In this document: positions 15,660 to 23,473 of the stretch, in pieces
Layout: each line of letters begins with the position of its first letter
Position numbering within the stretch: the first letter of the stretch is position 1
Source: Microbacterium paulum
GTDB lineage: Bacteria > Actinomycetota > Actinomycetes > Actinomycetales > Microbacteriaceae
Direction of reading: 5' to 3'
Length of the DNA: 39,124 nt
Assembly (NCBI RefSeq): GCF_015707995.1
Contig: NZ_JAAGRY010000027.1
Coordinates: 1 to 39,124, forward strand
Position numbers and translations under genes: made by a program
The notes under the pieces: model-generated
The model's input: only the letters and a program-made list of their open reading frames with translations
Databases searched by the model: none
Told to the model about the DNA's origin: nothing

Positions 15660-16726
15660 GCGTCGTCATCGAGGAGCGCGATCCGGTGGCGGGCCTCGCG
15701 TGGACGGTGCTCCGCGGAGAGCGCACCGACGTCATGCGCGCGCTCGGAAGGACGCACGCAGAGGCGATCCACGCGCAGCGCGTCGCCGAGGACGGCGGCT
15801 GGTCGGCCAACGTCCGCCGCGCGCGCGGCGTCGCCGCCGCCCGGTTCGCGGCGGTCGTCGCCGCCACGAAGAGCCTTCTGCCGCTCGAGGCGGACGAACT
15901 CGCGGCGATCGCCGAAGGGGCCGAGGTCGACGCCCACGAGCTCTGGGCGCAGAACCTCCGCGGCGATCTCGGTCGAGACGGCACCGGCTGCAGCGACGTG
16001 TCGTTCGTGGGTCGCGGCGGCGTCGTCCTCGGCCACAATGAGGACGGCGATGGAGACCTCCGCGGTGCGATCCGCCTCGTGACGCTGCGCATCGAGGGCG
16101 ATCCTGACATGACCGCGCTCTGGTACCCGGGAATGCTCCCCTCGAATGCGTTCGTCACGACGGCCGCCGGGCTCGCCTTCGGCATGGATCATGTGCCGGT
16201 GCGCGTCGCGAATCAGGGCGGCGCCGGTCGGCATTTCGTGGCGCGGCGCGCGCAGCGCCAGCAGACCGGAGACGCGGCACGAGCAGCTCTGGCCGACATT
16301 GCGTGTGCGGGTGGGTTCGCTTTCGACGTCGCCGACGCCCGGTCGCGGCGCACCGACCTCATCGAGAACGCCGCCGGTCGTGTCGCGCAAGTGCCGGGCG
16401 GGGCGCGCGCCACGTGCCACACGAACCACCTCCGGGCCGTCGACGGCACGCGTGAGGGTCTCGCCGTCGCCCCCGACGATGTCTGGCTGGTCGAGAGCCG
16501 GTCGCGCCTGGCCGCGCTGAGGTCGGTGGCCGATGAGGCAGACGATGCAGAAACCGTCCGGGCCGCTCTTCGCGCAGAGCGGGTTCTCGGCCGCAGCGCC
16601 GACCTCTACACGTTCGCGAGCATCGTCGTGGACCAGGCGACCGACACGATCACCGTGCAGACGGACGGCGATCCTTGGCGCGGGCGCTGGGACGCGTTCG
16701 CCCGTGGAGAAAGGAAGGACGCATGA
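15656..16726 (+). CDS. C45 family autoproteolytic acyltransferase/hydrolase (acyl-CoA:6-aminopenicillanate acyltransferase-like)
   Basis: The 356-residue product is an Ntn-hydrolase of the family of isopenicillin N acyltransferase. The predicted self-cleavage site and nucleophile is C112 in DGTGC-SDVSF, preceded by the alpha-subunit helix region (ELAAIAEGAEVDAHELWAQN) and followed by GHNEDGDGD, which is typical of the family. Known members transfer or hydrolyse acyl groups on amino acids and peptides. The GTG at 15656 overlaps the upstream stop and the gene's own stop overlaps the next start. Bacterial C45 enzymes are mostly uncharacterised. Here it may remove or exchange N-acyl groups on imported peptides. 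Its position between two paralogous hydrolase genes is unusual. Confidence 0.82.
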   Translation: MSVVIEERDPVAGLAWTVLRGERTDVMRALGRTHAEAIHAQRVAEDGGWSANVRRARGVAAARFAAVVAATKSLLPLEADELAAIAEGAEVDAHELWAQNLRGDLGRDGTGCSDVSFVGRGGVVLGHNEDGDGDLRGAIRLVTLRIEGDPDMTALWYPGMLPSNAFVTTAAGLAFGMDHVPVRVANQGGAGRHFVARRAQRQQTGDAARAALADIACAGGFAFDVADARSRRTDLIENAAGRVAQVPGGARATCHTNHLRAVDGTREGLAVAPDDVWLVESRSRLAALRSVADEADDAETVRAALRAERVLGRSADLYTFASIVVDQATDTITVQTDGDPWRGRWDAFARGERKDA

Positions 16727-17556
16727 GCGCATCCGAACCGATCGCCGATCTGTTCGCCGATCTGGAGGAGCGGGTGGAGGGGCTGACCGTCTCGGCTCTC
16801 GCCTGCGATGTGGACACCGACGAGGTGCTGTTCGCACACGGCGCCGACACGGTGCTCGACACGGCGAGCGTAGGCAAGATCTTCCTTCTGCATCGCCTGC
16901 TCACCGAGGTCGATGCGGGCACGCGATCGCTCGAAGACAGGGTGACGCGCCGGCCGGTCGAGTGGATAGACAACTCGGGGCTGTGGTACCTGCTGCAGGC
17001 CGACGAGCTGTCGCTCTACGACGTTGCCGCGCTCATCGGCGCCGCAAGCGACAACGCCGCGACCAACACGTTGGCCCGGGTCATCGGGCTCGACGCGGTG
17101 ACCGCGCACACACGCGCGCTCGGATACACCGCGTCGGGACTCGACGACGTCGTGCGCTGGCCGCTGCCGCCCGGCGCTCCGCGCACGCTCTCGCACGCCA
17201 CGGCGCGCGAGCTCGTGCGGTTCGTGACCCGCACTGCGCGGGCGGAAGATCTCTCCCCGTCGTCGGCCGACACTCTGCAGCGGTGGCTGGGCGCCGGCAT
17301 GGATCTCTCGATGGTGGCATCCGCTTTCGGCCTCGACCCTCTCGCCCACTATTACTTCGATCGCGGTATCTGGCTCTGGAACAAGACCGGAACGATCTCG
17401 ACCGTGCGCGCCGACACCGGCCTGGTGATGTCACCGTCGCGGCGGCTCGCCTATGCGGTGCTGATCAACTGGCCCTCCGGGGTTGCCGTTCGCGACGAGG
17501 TGTTGACGGTGATGCGCGAGGCGGGGATGCATCTGCGGCGGGTGCTCGAGCGGTGA
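16723..17556 (+). CDS. Serine hydrolase, class A beta-lactamase-like (second of a tandem paralogue pair)
   Basis: The 277-residue protein has S49-V-G-K52, S109-D-N111 and K221-T-G, and aligns along its length with the product of 14817-15659 (for example TASVGK, MVASA..LDPLAH, KTGT). The stretch that should hold the omega-loop glutamate reads DDVVRWPLPPGAPRTLSHAT, so a class A deacylation residue is missing. No signal peptide is present. The ATG follows GAGAAAGGAAGG and overlaps the C45 stop. It is the last gene of the right arm; lysS begins 87 bases later with its own promoter. The two copies may handle different peptides or form a heteromer. Confidence 0.8.
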   Translation: MSASEPIADLFADLEERVEGLTVSALACDVDTDEVLFAHGADTVLDTASVGKIFLLHRLLTEVDAGTRSLEDRVTRRPVEWIDNSGLWYLLQADELSLYDVAALIGAASDNAATNTLARVIGLDAVTAHTRALGYTASGLDDVVRWPLPPGAPRTLSHATARELVRFVTRTARAEDLSPSSADTLQRWLGAGMDLSMVASAFGLDPLAHYYFDRGIWLWNKTGTISTVRADTGLVMSPSRRLAYAVLINWPSGVAVRDEVLTVMREAGMHLRRVLER

Positions 17557-17608
17557 GCGGCGAGCCGTCGGCCGCAGGGCGGTGAGCGGGCGCCCGAGGC
17601 GGCCCCGG

Positions 17609-17614
17609 TAGAAT
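17609..17614 (+). promoter_or_regulatory. Candidate -10 element of lysS
   Basis: TAGAAT, preceded by CCGG, lies about 30 bases before the lysS ATG, and a GAGGAG ribosome site (17629-17634) stands in between. No good -35 is visible 17 bases upstream. It marks the end of the salvage operon and the start of the housekeeping gene. Confidence 0.45.
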
Positions 17615-17643
17615 CGGACGCGACTTTCGAGGAGCCCCCCACC

Positions 17644-19173
17644 ATGACCGACGCGCCCGATACCGCGCCCGCCGAATCCGCCGCCGAGCTCGACGACATC
17701 CACGAGCAGAAGGCCGTGCGGCTCGGCAAGCGCGAGCGGCTCATCGCCGAACGGGTGGATGCCTCGGGCGGCGCCTACCCCGTCGCCGTGCCCGTCACCG
17801 ACACGATCCCGGCGCTGCGCGAGCGGTACGCCGACCTCGAAGCCGGGGCCGAGACGGGCGTGACCGCGTCGGTCGCCGGCCGTGTCGTGTTCAGCCGCAA
17901 CACCGGCAAGCTGTGCTTCGCGTCGCTGCAGTCGGGCGACGGATCGCGCATTCAGGCGATGGTCTCGCTCGCCGAGGTGGGCGAGGACTCACTGCAGGCG
18001 TGGAAAGAACTCGTCGATCTCGGCGACCACGTGTCGGTGACCGGTCAGGTCATCTCGAGCCGCCGCGGCGAGCTGTCGATCATGGTGGCGAGCTGGGCGA
18101 TCGCGGCGAAGGCGCTGCTGCCGCTGCCGAACCTGCACACCGAGCTGTCTGAAGAGGGGCGCGTGCGCTCGCGCTTTCTCGACCTGATCGTCCGCGACGC
18201 GGCGCGCGACACCGTCATCGCCCGCGCCAAGGTGAACGCGTCGCTGCGCGACACCTTCACGAACCACGGATTCCTCGAGGTCGAGACCCCGATGCTGCAG
18301 GTGCAGCACGGCGGAGCGGCGGCCCGCCCGTTCGTCACGCACTCGAACGCGTTCGACGCCGACCTGTTCCTGCGCATCGCCCCCGAACTCTTCCTCAAGC
18401 GCGCCGTCGTCGGCGGCATCGACCGCGTGTTCGAGATCAACCGCAACTTCCGCAACGAGGGCGCAGACTCGACCCACAGCCCCGAGTTCGCGATGCTCGA
18501 GGCCTACCAGGCGTACAGCGACTACAACGGCATCGCCGACCTCACGCAGGAGCTCATCCAGAACGCCGCCCGCGCGGTGTCGGGCACGACCGTGGTGACC
18601 TGGGCCGACGGCACCGAGTACGACCTCGGCGGCCAGTGGGCGCGCATCTCGATGTACGGGTCGCTCAGCGAGGCATCCGGCCGTACCATCACACCCGAGA
18701 CGCCGCTCGACGAGCTGCAGGCGCTCGCCGCCGAGGTCGGCGTCGAGGTTCCCGAGAAGGTCGCGACGCACGGCAAGTTCGTCGAAGAGCTGTGGGAGCA
18801 CTTCGTCAAGGGCGGCCTCGAGCGCCCGACGTTCGTGATGGATTTTCCCCTCGACACGTCGCCGCTCGTGCGCGAGCACCGCACGACGCCCGGCGTGGTC
18901 GAGAAGTGGGACCTCTACGTGCGCGGCTTCGAGCTCGCGACGGGGTACTCCGAGCTCGTCGACCCGGTGATCCAGCGCGAGCGTTTCGTCGAGCAGGCGA
19001 AGCTCGCCAAGCGCGGCGACGACGAGGCGATGCGCGTCGACGAGGAGTTCCTGCGCGCACTCGAGCACGGCATGCCGCCGACGGGCGGCATGGGAATGGG
19101 CATCGATCGCCTGCTGATGGCCATTACGGGCCTCGGCATCCGCGAGACGATCCTGTTCCCCCTCGTCAAGTAG
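17644..19173 (+). CDS. lysS: Lysyl-tRNA synthetase, class II
   Basis: The 509-residue enzyme charges tRNA-Lys. It has an N-terminal OB-fold anticodon-binding domain (about residues 70-165), then the class II core with motif 2 (FRNEGADSTHSPEFAMLE, about 262-280) and motif 3 (GMGMGIDRLLM, near residue 483). Length and motifs are complete. The N-terminal 30 residues form an acidic extension, common in actinobacteria. ATG 17644 follows GAGGAG by about 10 bases. It is core and monocistronic on the upstream side; a LysE-family gene follows 12 bases after the stop. Confidence 0.97.
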   Translation: MTDAPDTAPAESAAELDDIHEQKAVRLGKRERLIAERVDASGGAYPVAVPVTDTIPALRERYADLEAGAETGVTASVAGRVVFSRNTGKLCFASLQSGDGSRIQAMVSLAEVGEDSLQAWKELVDLGDHVSVTGQVISSRRGELSIMVASWAIAAKALLPLPNLHTELSEEGRVRSRFLDLIVRDAARDTVIARAKVNASLRDTFTNHGFLEVETPMLQVQHGGAAARPFVTHSNAFDADLFLRIAPELFLKRAVVGGIDRVFEINRNFRNEGADSTHSPEFAMLEAYQAYSDYNGIADLTQELIQNAARAVSGTTVVTWADGTEYDLGGQWARISMYGSLSEASGRTITPETPLDELQALAAEVGVEVPEKVATHGKFVEELWEHFVKGGLERPTFVMDFPLDTSPLVREHRTTPGVVEKWDLYVRGFELATGYSELVDPVIQRERFVEQAKLAKRGDDEAMRVDEEFLRALEHGMPPTGGMGMGIDRLLMAITGLGIRETILFPLVK

Positions 19174-19185
19174 CGCGCGCTCGCC

Positions 19186-19905
19186 GTGGCGCTCTCGCTG
19201 TGGCTCACGCTGCTCGTCGCGTGCGTCGTGATCAGCTTCACCCCGGGCGCGGGCGTCATCAACACGATGGGCAACGCCCTGAACCACGGGTTCCGGCGTG
19301 CGATCTGGGGCATTCTCGGCCAGCAGGCCGCGCTGATCGTGCACATCGCGATCGTCGCGCTCGGGGTCGGCGTGCTCGTCGCGTCGTCGCCGGTGCTGTT
19401 CAACGTCATCCGCTACGCCGGGGCCGCGTACCTCGCCTACCTCGGTCTGCGGTTGATCCTGCAGCGCCCGTCCCCCGAGGCGCCGGGCGCGGAAGCGTGG
19501 ACCGACGAAGACGAGCCGATGGATGCCTCGGCACCCGTCGGCTCGCCCGCCGCAGCCTCGGCGCCCGCGGTCGTCTCGGCGCCAGCGGGCGAGACTGCGG
19601 CCGAGACCCGCTGGTCGATGTTCCGCCGCGGCCTGTGGGTCAACCTGCTCAATCCGAAGGCGATCGTGTTCTTCCTCGCCTTCCTGCCCCAGTTCATCCG
19701 CCCCGCCGACCCGCTGCTGCCCCAGTACGCCACCGTCGCGGTGACCGCCGTCGCCGTCGACGTGGCCGTGATGTGGGGCTTCTTCGCGGTGGCGGCGCAG
19801 GGCTTCCGCCGGTTCACCCGCACGGCCCGCGGCCAGCGCGTGATCGACGTGGTCTTCGGGTCGCTCTTCCTCGCCGTCGCCCTCCTGCTCGCCCTGATTC
19901 ACTGA
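19186..19905 (+). CDS. LysE/RhtB family amino-acid exporter
   Basis: The 239-residue membrane protein has about six helices, the family signature TPGAGVINTMGNALNHGFRRA near the N-terminus, and the second-half motif GLWVNLLNPKAIVFFLAF. The central cytoplasmic loop (about residues 98-140) is unusually long and rich in Ala, Pro and Ser, with acidic residues at its start. The GTG start lies 12 bases after the lysS stop with no ribosome site of its own, so translation probably depends on lysS. Family members export lysine, threonine, homoserine or leucine. The lysS linkage makes lysine an appealing but unproven substrate. Confidence 0.85.
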   Translation: MALSLWLTLLVACVVISFTPGAGVINTMGNALNHGFRRAIWGILGQQAALIVHIAIVALGVGVLVASSPVLFNVIRYAGAAYLAYLGLRLILQRPSPEAPGAEAWTDEDEPMDASAPVGSPAAASAPAVVSAPAGETAAETRWSMFRRGLWVNLLNPKAIVFFLAFLPQFIRPADPLLPQYATVAVTAVAVDVAVMWGFFAVAAQGFRRFTRTARGQRVIDVVFGSLFLAVALLLALIH

Positions 19906-19926
19906 CCCCCGCCCTGATTCAGTGAC
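19891..19926. repeat. Imperfect 20-bp tandem duplication over the exporter stop codon
   Basis: GCCCTGATTCACTGAC (19891-19906) recurs as GCCCTGATTCAGTGAC (19911-19926), identical in 15 of 16 positions and spaced 20 bases apart. The single C/G change also makes TCACTGA and TCAGTGA an inverted repeat. It looks like a recent local duplication of the gene end. Confidence 0.6.
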
Positions 19927-19936
19927 GCACCTGGCG

Positions 19937-20000
19937 GGTTTCGCGGGTCGCTCGGCGCCGGCATCCGCGCGCGATTCCGGCTCGAACCGACCCGCGAACC
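19937..20000. terminator. Candidate bidirectional terminator between convergent genes
   Basis: GGTTTCGCGGGTCG (19937-19950) pairs with CGACCCGCGAACC (19988-20000), giving 13 pairs with one bulged T. The loop is about 37 bases and GC-rich with internal pairing. It sits between the ends of the LysE-family gene and the convergent DUF4192 gene. There is no U-tract, as often in high-GC actinobacteria. Confidence 0.45.
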
Positions 20001-20014
20001 GGACCCATCGGCCC

Positions 20015-21274
20015 TCACCCCACCCGGAACGCCCAGTCGGGCAGATGCCCCGCCCGCACGAACGAGCGCACGATGTCGGCCAGCCCGTGCCGGCGGTCGA
20101 TCGCGAGCGCCATCGCGGCGTAGCGGTCGGCGTGCGACGACCGCCCGAGCGCCCACGACAACCAGGCGCAGAGGGCGAGCGGACCGGGCCGGTGCGCCTT
20201 GGGCACGAGCGCCGCGACCTCGCGCACGAGCGCCAGCGCCCGCTGCAGCCGCTCGGCGTCGGGCCGGGCGCCGTCGCCCCACATCACTTCGGCGAGGTCG
20301 GCGGGGTACTCCGCGCCGTCTTCCCACCGGCGCTGGGCCTCCATCGCCATGTCGCCGCCGCTCGCATCGCTCGCCCACTGCACGAGCGCGATGTCGCGCA
20401 GCGACGGCCGCGACAGGCACCATCCGAGCATTGCCGCGTGCATCGGCTCTGCTGACGGATGCCACGTCAGCGCCGCCTCGAACAGCGCGGGCAGGTCGTC
20501 GAGCTCGCACGCCGCCTCGAGCGCTGCCGGATCGATTCGCGCGCTCGCCGACGCCCGGTCGACCGGCTCCTCGGCCGAGTCGCCGTGCGCCGCACTCCCG
20601 CGCGCGCCGCCGGCGACCGAGGGGATGCCGCAGAGCACCTCGAGCGCCATCGACAGCGCGTCCAGCGCACGAGCCACGGCCCGCCGCGACGAAGCGTCGA
20701 CGCGCGGCAGCGTCGCCCCCGACGCCTGATCGCCCGCCGGCACCGCATCCGCCCCCGCCGCTTCGAGCGCGACCGCCGCGGCCCGGTGCACACGCAACCG
20801 GTCGAGCGGGTGACCGCCGGGCGGCAGATCGGGATCGTCGTGCGAGCCCCAGCCATTGGATGCCACGGTCAGCGCGTCGATCAGGTGCAAGCCGCAGGCA
20901 TACGCGTGCGCGTCGAGCGCGTCGATCAGGTCGGCACCGGGAAGGTCGGGAAGGTCCGGCAGGCTCGGCAGGTCGCCGAACGCACCGCCCTGCCCCAGAC
21001 CGAACGCGGCGCCGGGCGGTGATCCGATGGCCTCGTCGGTGTAGACGACCGCGATGAGCGCCTCGGCCTCGGCGATGCGGCACATCATGCCGATCGCCTG
21101 CGAGGCGACGGTGTCGACGACGTCTTCGTGCGGAAGGTCGAGGCGCATCGCGCCGAGGCTTCGCCCGCGCGCCATCGGCACGAGCACGAGGCTCCGCGTC
21201 GGCGTGAAGCCGAGCAGACGGGGAATGAGAGACAGGAACTGCGCCGCATCTGCGGCCTTCACGGTGAGAGACAT
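20015..21274 (-). CDS. DUF4192 domain-containing protein
   Basis: The 419-residue product begins with the conserved DUF4192 opening (SLTVKAADAAQFLSLIPRLLGFTPTRSLVLVPM) and keeps its main pattern: EAEALIAVVYTDE around residue 80, LHLIDALTVASNGWGSH, and the C-terminal GRSSHADRYAAMALAIDRRHGLADIV. The family is widespread in actinobacteria and its function is unknown. The middle (about 165-245) is a low-complexity Ala/Asp/Ser-rich insert. The ATG at 21272-21274 is chosen because it fits the family start; a GTG 6 bases upstream is possible. It is a single minus-strand gene. Confidence 0.85.
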   Translation of the reverse strand: MSLTVKAADAAQFLSLIPRLLGFTPTRSLVLVPMARGRSLGAMRLDLPHEDVVDTVASQAIGMMCRIAEAEALIAVVYTDEAIGSPPGAAFGLGQGGAFGDLPSLPDLPDLPGADLIDALDAHAYACGLHLIDALTVASNGWGSHDDPDLPPGGHPLDRLRVHRAAAVALEAAGADAVPAGDQASGATLPRVDASSRRAVARALDALSMALEVLCGIPSVAGGARGSAAHGDSAEEPVDRASASARIDPAALEAACELDDLPALFEAALTWHPSAEPMHAAMLGWCLSRPSLRDIALVQWASDASGGDMAMEAQRRWEDGAEYPADLAEVMWGDGARPDAERLQRALALVREVAALVPKAHRPGPLALCAWLSWALGRSSHADRYAAMALAIDRRHGLADIVRSFVRAGHLPDWAFRVG

Positions 21275-21339
21275 GGGCACGAGCGTGCTCGCCCGCGTGG
21301 GCCCGTGGGAGCCGCGCCGGGCCGAATGTGGAGGCCGAA

Positions 21340-21368
21340 TCGACGACTGTGGATAACTTCCGTACGAT
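21340..21368 (+). promoter_or_regulatory. Promoter of the small membrane protein gene, with a perfect DnaA box in the spacer
   Basis: TCGACG (21340-21345) and TACGAT (21363-21368) are 17 bases apart, and the ATG follows 6 bases after the -10, so the mRNA would be nearly leaderless. The spacer contains TGTGGATAA (21348-21356), the exact complement of the consensus DnaA box TTATCCACA. Confidence 0.5.
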
Positions 21369-21374
21369 GGAGGC

Positions 21375-21569
21375 ATGGATTCGTACTGGGCTGCCGTCGT
21401 CTGGTCGCTGCTGCCCACGATCGTCGTGCTGGGACTGTTCGCGTTCGTGCTGCGCTCGATCATGCGCATGGACCGCAGCGAGCGACGCGCCTACGCCCGC
21501 GTCGAAGACGAAGAGCGCGCCAAGCGCGGACTGCCGCCGCGGGGCTCCGACACGCCCGCAGCCCCGTAA
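21375..21569 (+). CDS. Small single-pass membrane protein, function unknown
   Basis: The 64-residue product has one transmembrane helix (about residues 7-27, VVWSLLPTIVVLGLFAFVL) followed by a basic and acidic cytoplasmic tail (MRMDRSERRAYARVEDEERAKRGLPPRG). Small proteins of this form are common next to cardiolipin synthase genes in Microbacteriaceae; I do not know a function. GGAGG lies 2-6 bases before the ATG, closer than usual, and the -10 element is 6 bases upstream, so a leaderless start is likely. The cls gene starts 49 bases after the stop. Confidence 0.7.
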   Translation: MDSYWAAVVWSLLPTIVVLGLFAFVLRSIMRMDRSERRAYARVEDEERAKRGLPPRGSDTPAAP

Positions 21570-21618
21570 ACCCCGCCCGTCGCTACGCTGAACCCAGCGG
21601 AACGACGAAGGAGCGCGC

Positions 21619-23079
21619 GTGGATCAGACCGGCTGGGCACTCGTCTGGGTCATCTTCGTCTTCGTCGTCGACATCGCCGTGCGCATCCTCGCGATCATCT
21701 TCGTGCCGCGCAACCGCCGCCCGACCGCCGCGATGGCCTGGCTGCTGGCGATCTACTTCATTCCGATCGTCGGCGTGCTGCTGTTCCTGCTCATCGGCAA
21801 CCCGCGTCTGCCGCGCAATCGCCGCCGCAAGCAGGAGGTCATCAACGAGAGGATCCGGCAGATGAGCCACGGGCTCGACCTCGGAACCCTCCGCCCGAAC
21901 GCCCCCGAATGGTTCCGCTCTCTCGTTCGCCTGAACCGCAACCTCGGCGCCATGCCCATCTCGGGCGACAACGGCGCCACCCTCATCTCGGGCTACGAGG
22001 AGTCGATCGACACGATGGCCGCCGCCATCCGCGAGGCGCAGGACTACGTCCACGTCGAGTTCTACATCCTGCAGTCGGATGCCACGACCGAGAGCTTCTT
22101 CGCCGCGATGGAGGAGGTCGCAGCCCGCGGGGTCAAGGTGCGCGTGCTGCTCGACCACTGGGCCAACCACGGCAAGCCGTACTACAAGCAGACGCTGCGA
22201 CGCCTCGAGGCGATGGGCGCCGACTGGCATCTGATGCTGCCGGTGCAGCCGTTCCGGGGCGCCTACACGCGGCCCGACCTCCGCAATCACCGCAAGCTCC
22301 TCGTCGTCGACGGCAAGGTCGGGTTCACCGGTTCGCAGAACGTCACCGACTCCACCTACAACCTCAAGAAGAACATCAGGCGGGGCCTGCACTGGGTCGA
22401 CATGATGACGCAGGTGGACGGGCCGGTCGTGGCATCCATCAACGCCGTCTTCCTCAGCGACTGGTACAGCGAGACCGACGAGGTCATCGACGACATCGAA
22501 CTGTTCGACGTCACGTCGGGCTCGGGTGATCTCGACTGCCAGGTCATCCCGTCGGGCCCCGGGTTCGAGTTCCAGAACAACCTCAAGCTGTTCATGTCGC
22601 TGCTGTTCGCGGCGCAGGACAAGCTCATCATCGTGTCGCCGTACTTCGTGCCCGACGAGGGGCTGCTCCTCGCGATCCAGACCGCCTGCCAGCGCGGGGT
22701 GCACGTGGAGCTGTTCGTCTCCGAAGAGGGCGACCAGGCGATGGTCTACCACGCGCAGCGGAGCTACTACGAGGCTCTCCTGCGCGGCGGCGTGAAGATC
22801 TACATGTACAAGAAGCCGTACATCCTGCACTCCAAGTCGATGTCGGTCGACGACGAGGTCGCCGTCATCGGGTCGAGCAACATGGACATGCGCTCGTTCG
22901 GTCTCAACCTGGAGATCTCGCTGCTCGTACGCGGCGAGGAATACGTGCGCCAGCTGCGCGCCGTCGAAGACCAGTACCGCGCGTCGAGCCGCGAGCTCAC
23001 CCTCGACGAGTGGATGAAGCAGCCGCTCCGCTCGACCGTGCTCGACAATCTCGCCCGGCTCACCTCGGCGCTGCAGTGA
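21619..23079 (+). CDS. cls: Cardiolipin synthase (phospholipase D family)
   Basis: The 486-residue membrane enzyme joins two phosphatidylglycerol molecules to cardiolipin. It has two N-terminal transmembrane helices (about residues 5-30 and 37-58), then two PLD domains with complete H-x-K-x4-D motifs (HRKLLVVD near residue 225 and HSKSMSVDD near 405) and the GS-N residues after each (GSQN, GSSN). The GTG at 21619 is preceded by AAGGAG (21608-21613). TACGCT at 21584-21589 may be its -10. A possible operon with the small membrane gene upstream cannot be excluded. Confidence 0.95.
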   Translation: MDQTGWALVWVIFVFVVDIAVRILAIIFVPRNRRPTAAMAWLLAIYFIPIVGVLLFLLIGNPRLPRNRRRKQEVINERIRQMSHGLDLGTLRPNAPEWFRSLVRLNRNLGAMPISGDNGATLISGYEESIDTMAAAIREAQDYVHVEFYILQSDATTESFFAAMEEVAARGVKVRVLLDHWANHGKPYYKQTLRRLEAMGADWHLMLPVQPFRGAYTRPDLRNHRKLLVVDGKVGFTGSQNVTDSTYNLKKNIRRGLHWVDMMTQVDGPVVASINAVFLSDWYSETDEVIDDIELFDVTSGSGDLDCQVIPSGPGFEFQNNLKLFMSLLFAAQDKLIIVSPYFVPDEGLLLAIQTACQRGVHVELFVSEEGDQAMVYHAQRSYYEALLRGGVKIYMYKKPYILHSKSMSVDDEVAVIGSSNMDMRSFGLNLEISLLVRGEEYVRQLRAVEDQYRASSRELTLDEWMKQPLRSTVLDNLARLTSALQ

Positions 23080-23473
23080 GGCTCGGCGGCCCGCACTGGG
23101 TGATCTTCGCCGACCAGGGGACAAGCCCTGCACCATGGACATGGCGCCCCGCGCGGCCCTCGTCTCGGTCGCCGGCCTCGGCGCCGACGACGACGACGGC
23201 ACCACGATCACCCTGTCGGGCGCCGACGCCCAGGCGACGCCCGTCACGGTGCCCGTGATCGGCTGACACGCGGCTGCAAGGTCGGGTCGCCTGCGGCGCA
23301 GCGGGGACCGGTTCGCAGGCGCCGAATCGTGGATGCCGCGGCGCAACACCCGCACATCGGCGCCGCCGAACGCCCGCGTGATCGCCTCCTCCACAGGGCG
23401 GTTTCTGCGGGGGCGCGGCGCTCGACCTGTGGATAACGGCGTCGAGTGCGCCGAGGCCGGGCACGGTGGCCGA
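23080..23473. other. Gap of 394 bases between cls and the truncated DUF559-type gene
   Basis: No convincing full gene is present. A 43-codon reading frame at 23135-23266 (MDMAPRAALVSVAGLG, ending PVTVPVIG) has protein-like composition and could be the remnant of a larger gene. It lacks a ribosome site and I do not recognise it. The second perfect DnaA box of the window is at 23428-23436. Confidence 0.4.
23428..23436 (-). promoter_or_regulatory. Perfect DnaA-box sequence
   Basis: TGTGGATAA on the plus strand reads TTATCCACA on the minus strand, an exact consensus DnaA box. It directly follows a TCGACC, much as the box at 21348-21356 follows TCGACG by 2 bases. It lies 38 bases before the start of the truncated gene. 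Confidence 0.5.

Noticed and set aside
14817..17556. Beta-lactamase resistance genes
   Set aside because: Both proteins lack a signal peptide and the class A omega-loop glutamate, so antibiotic hydrolysis is not supported.
21348..23436. Replication origin suggested by the DnaA boxes
   Set aside because: There are only two boxes 2 kb apart, no AT-rich unwinding region, and no dnaA, dnaN, recF or gyr genes nearby.
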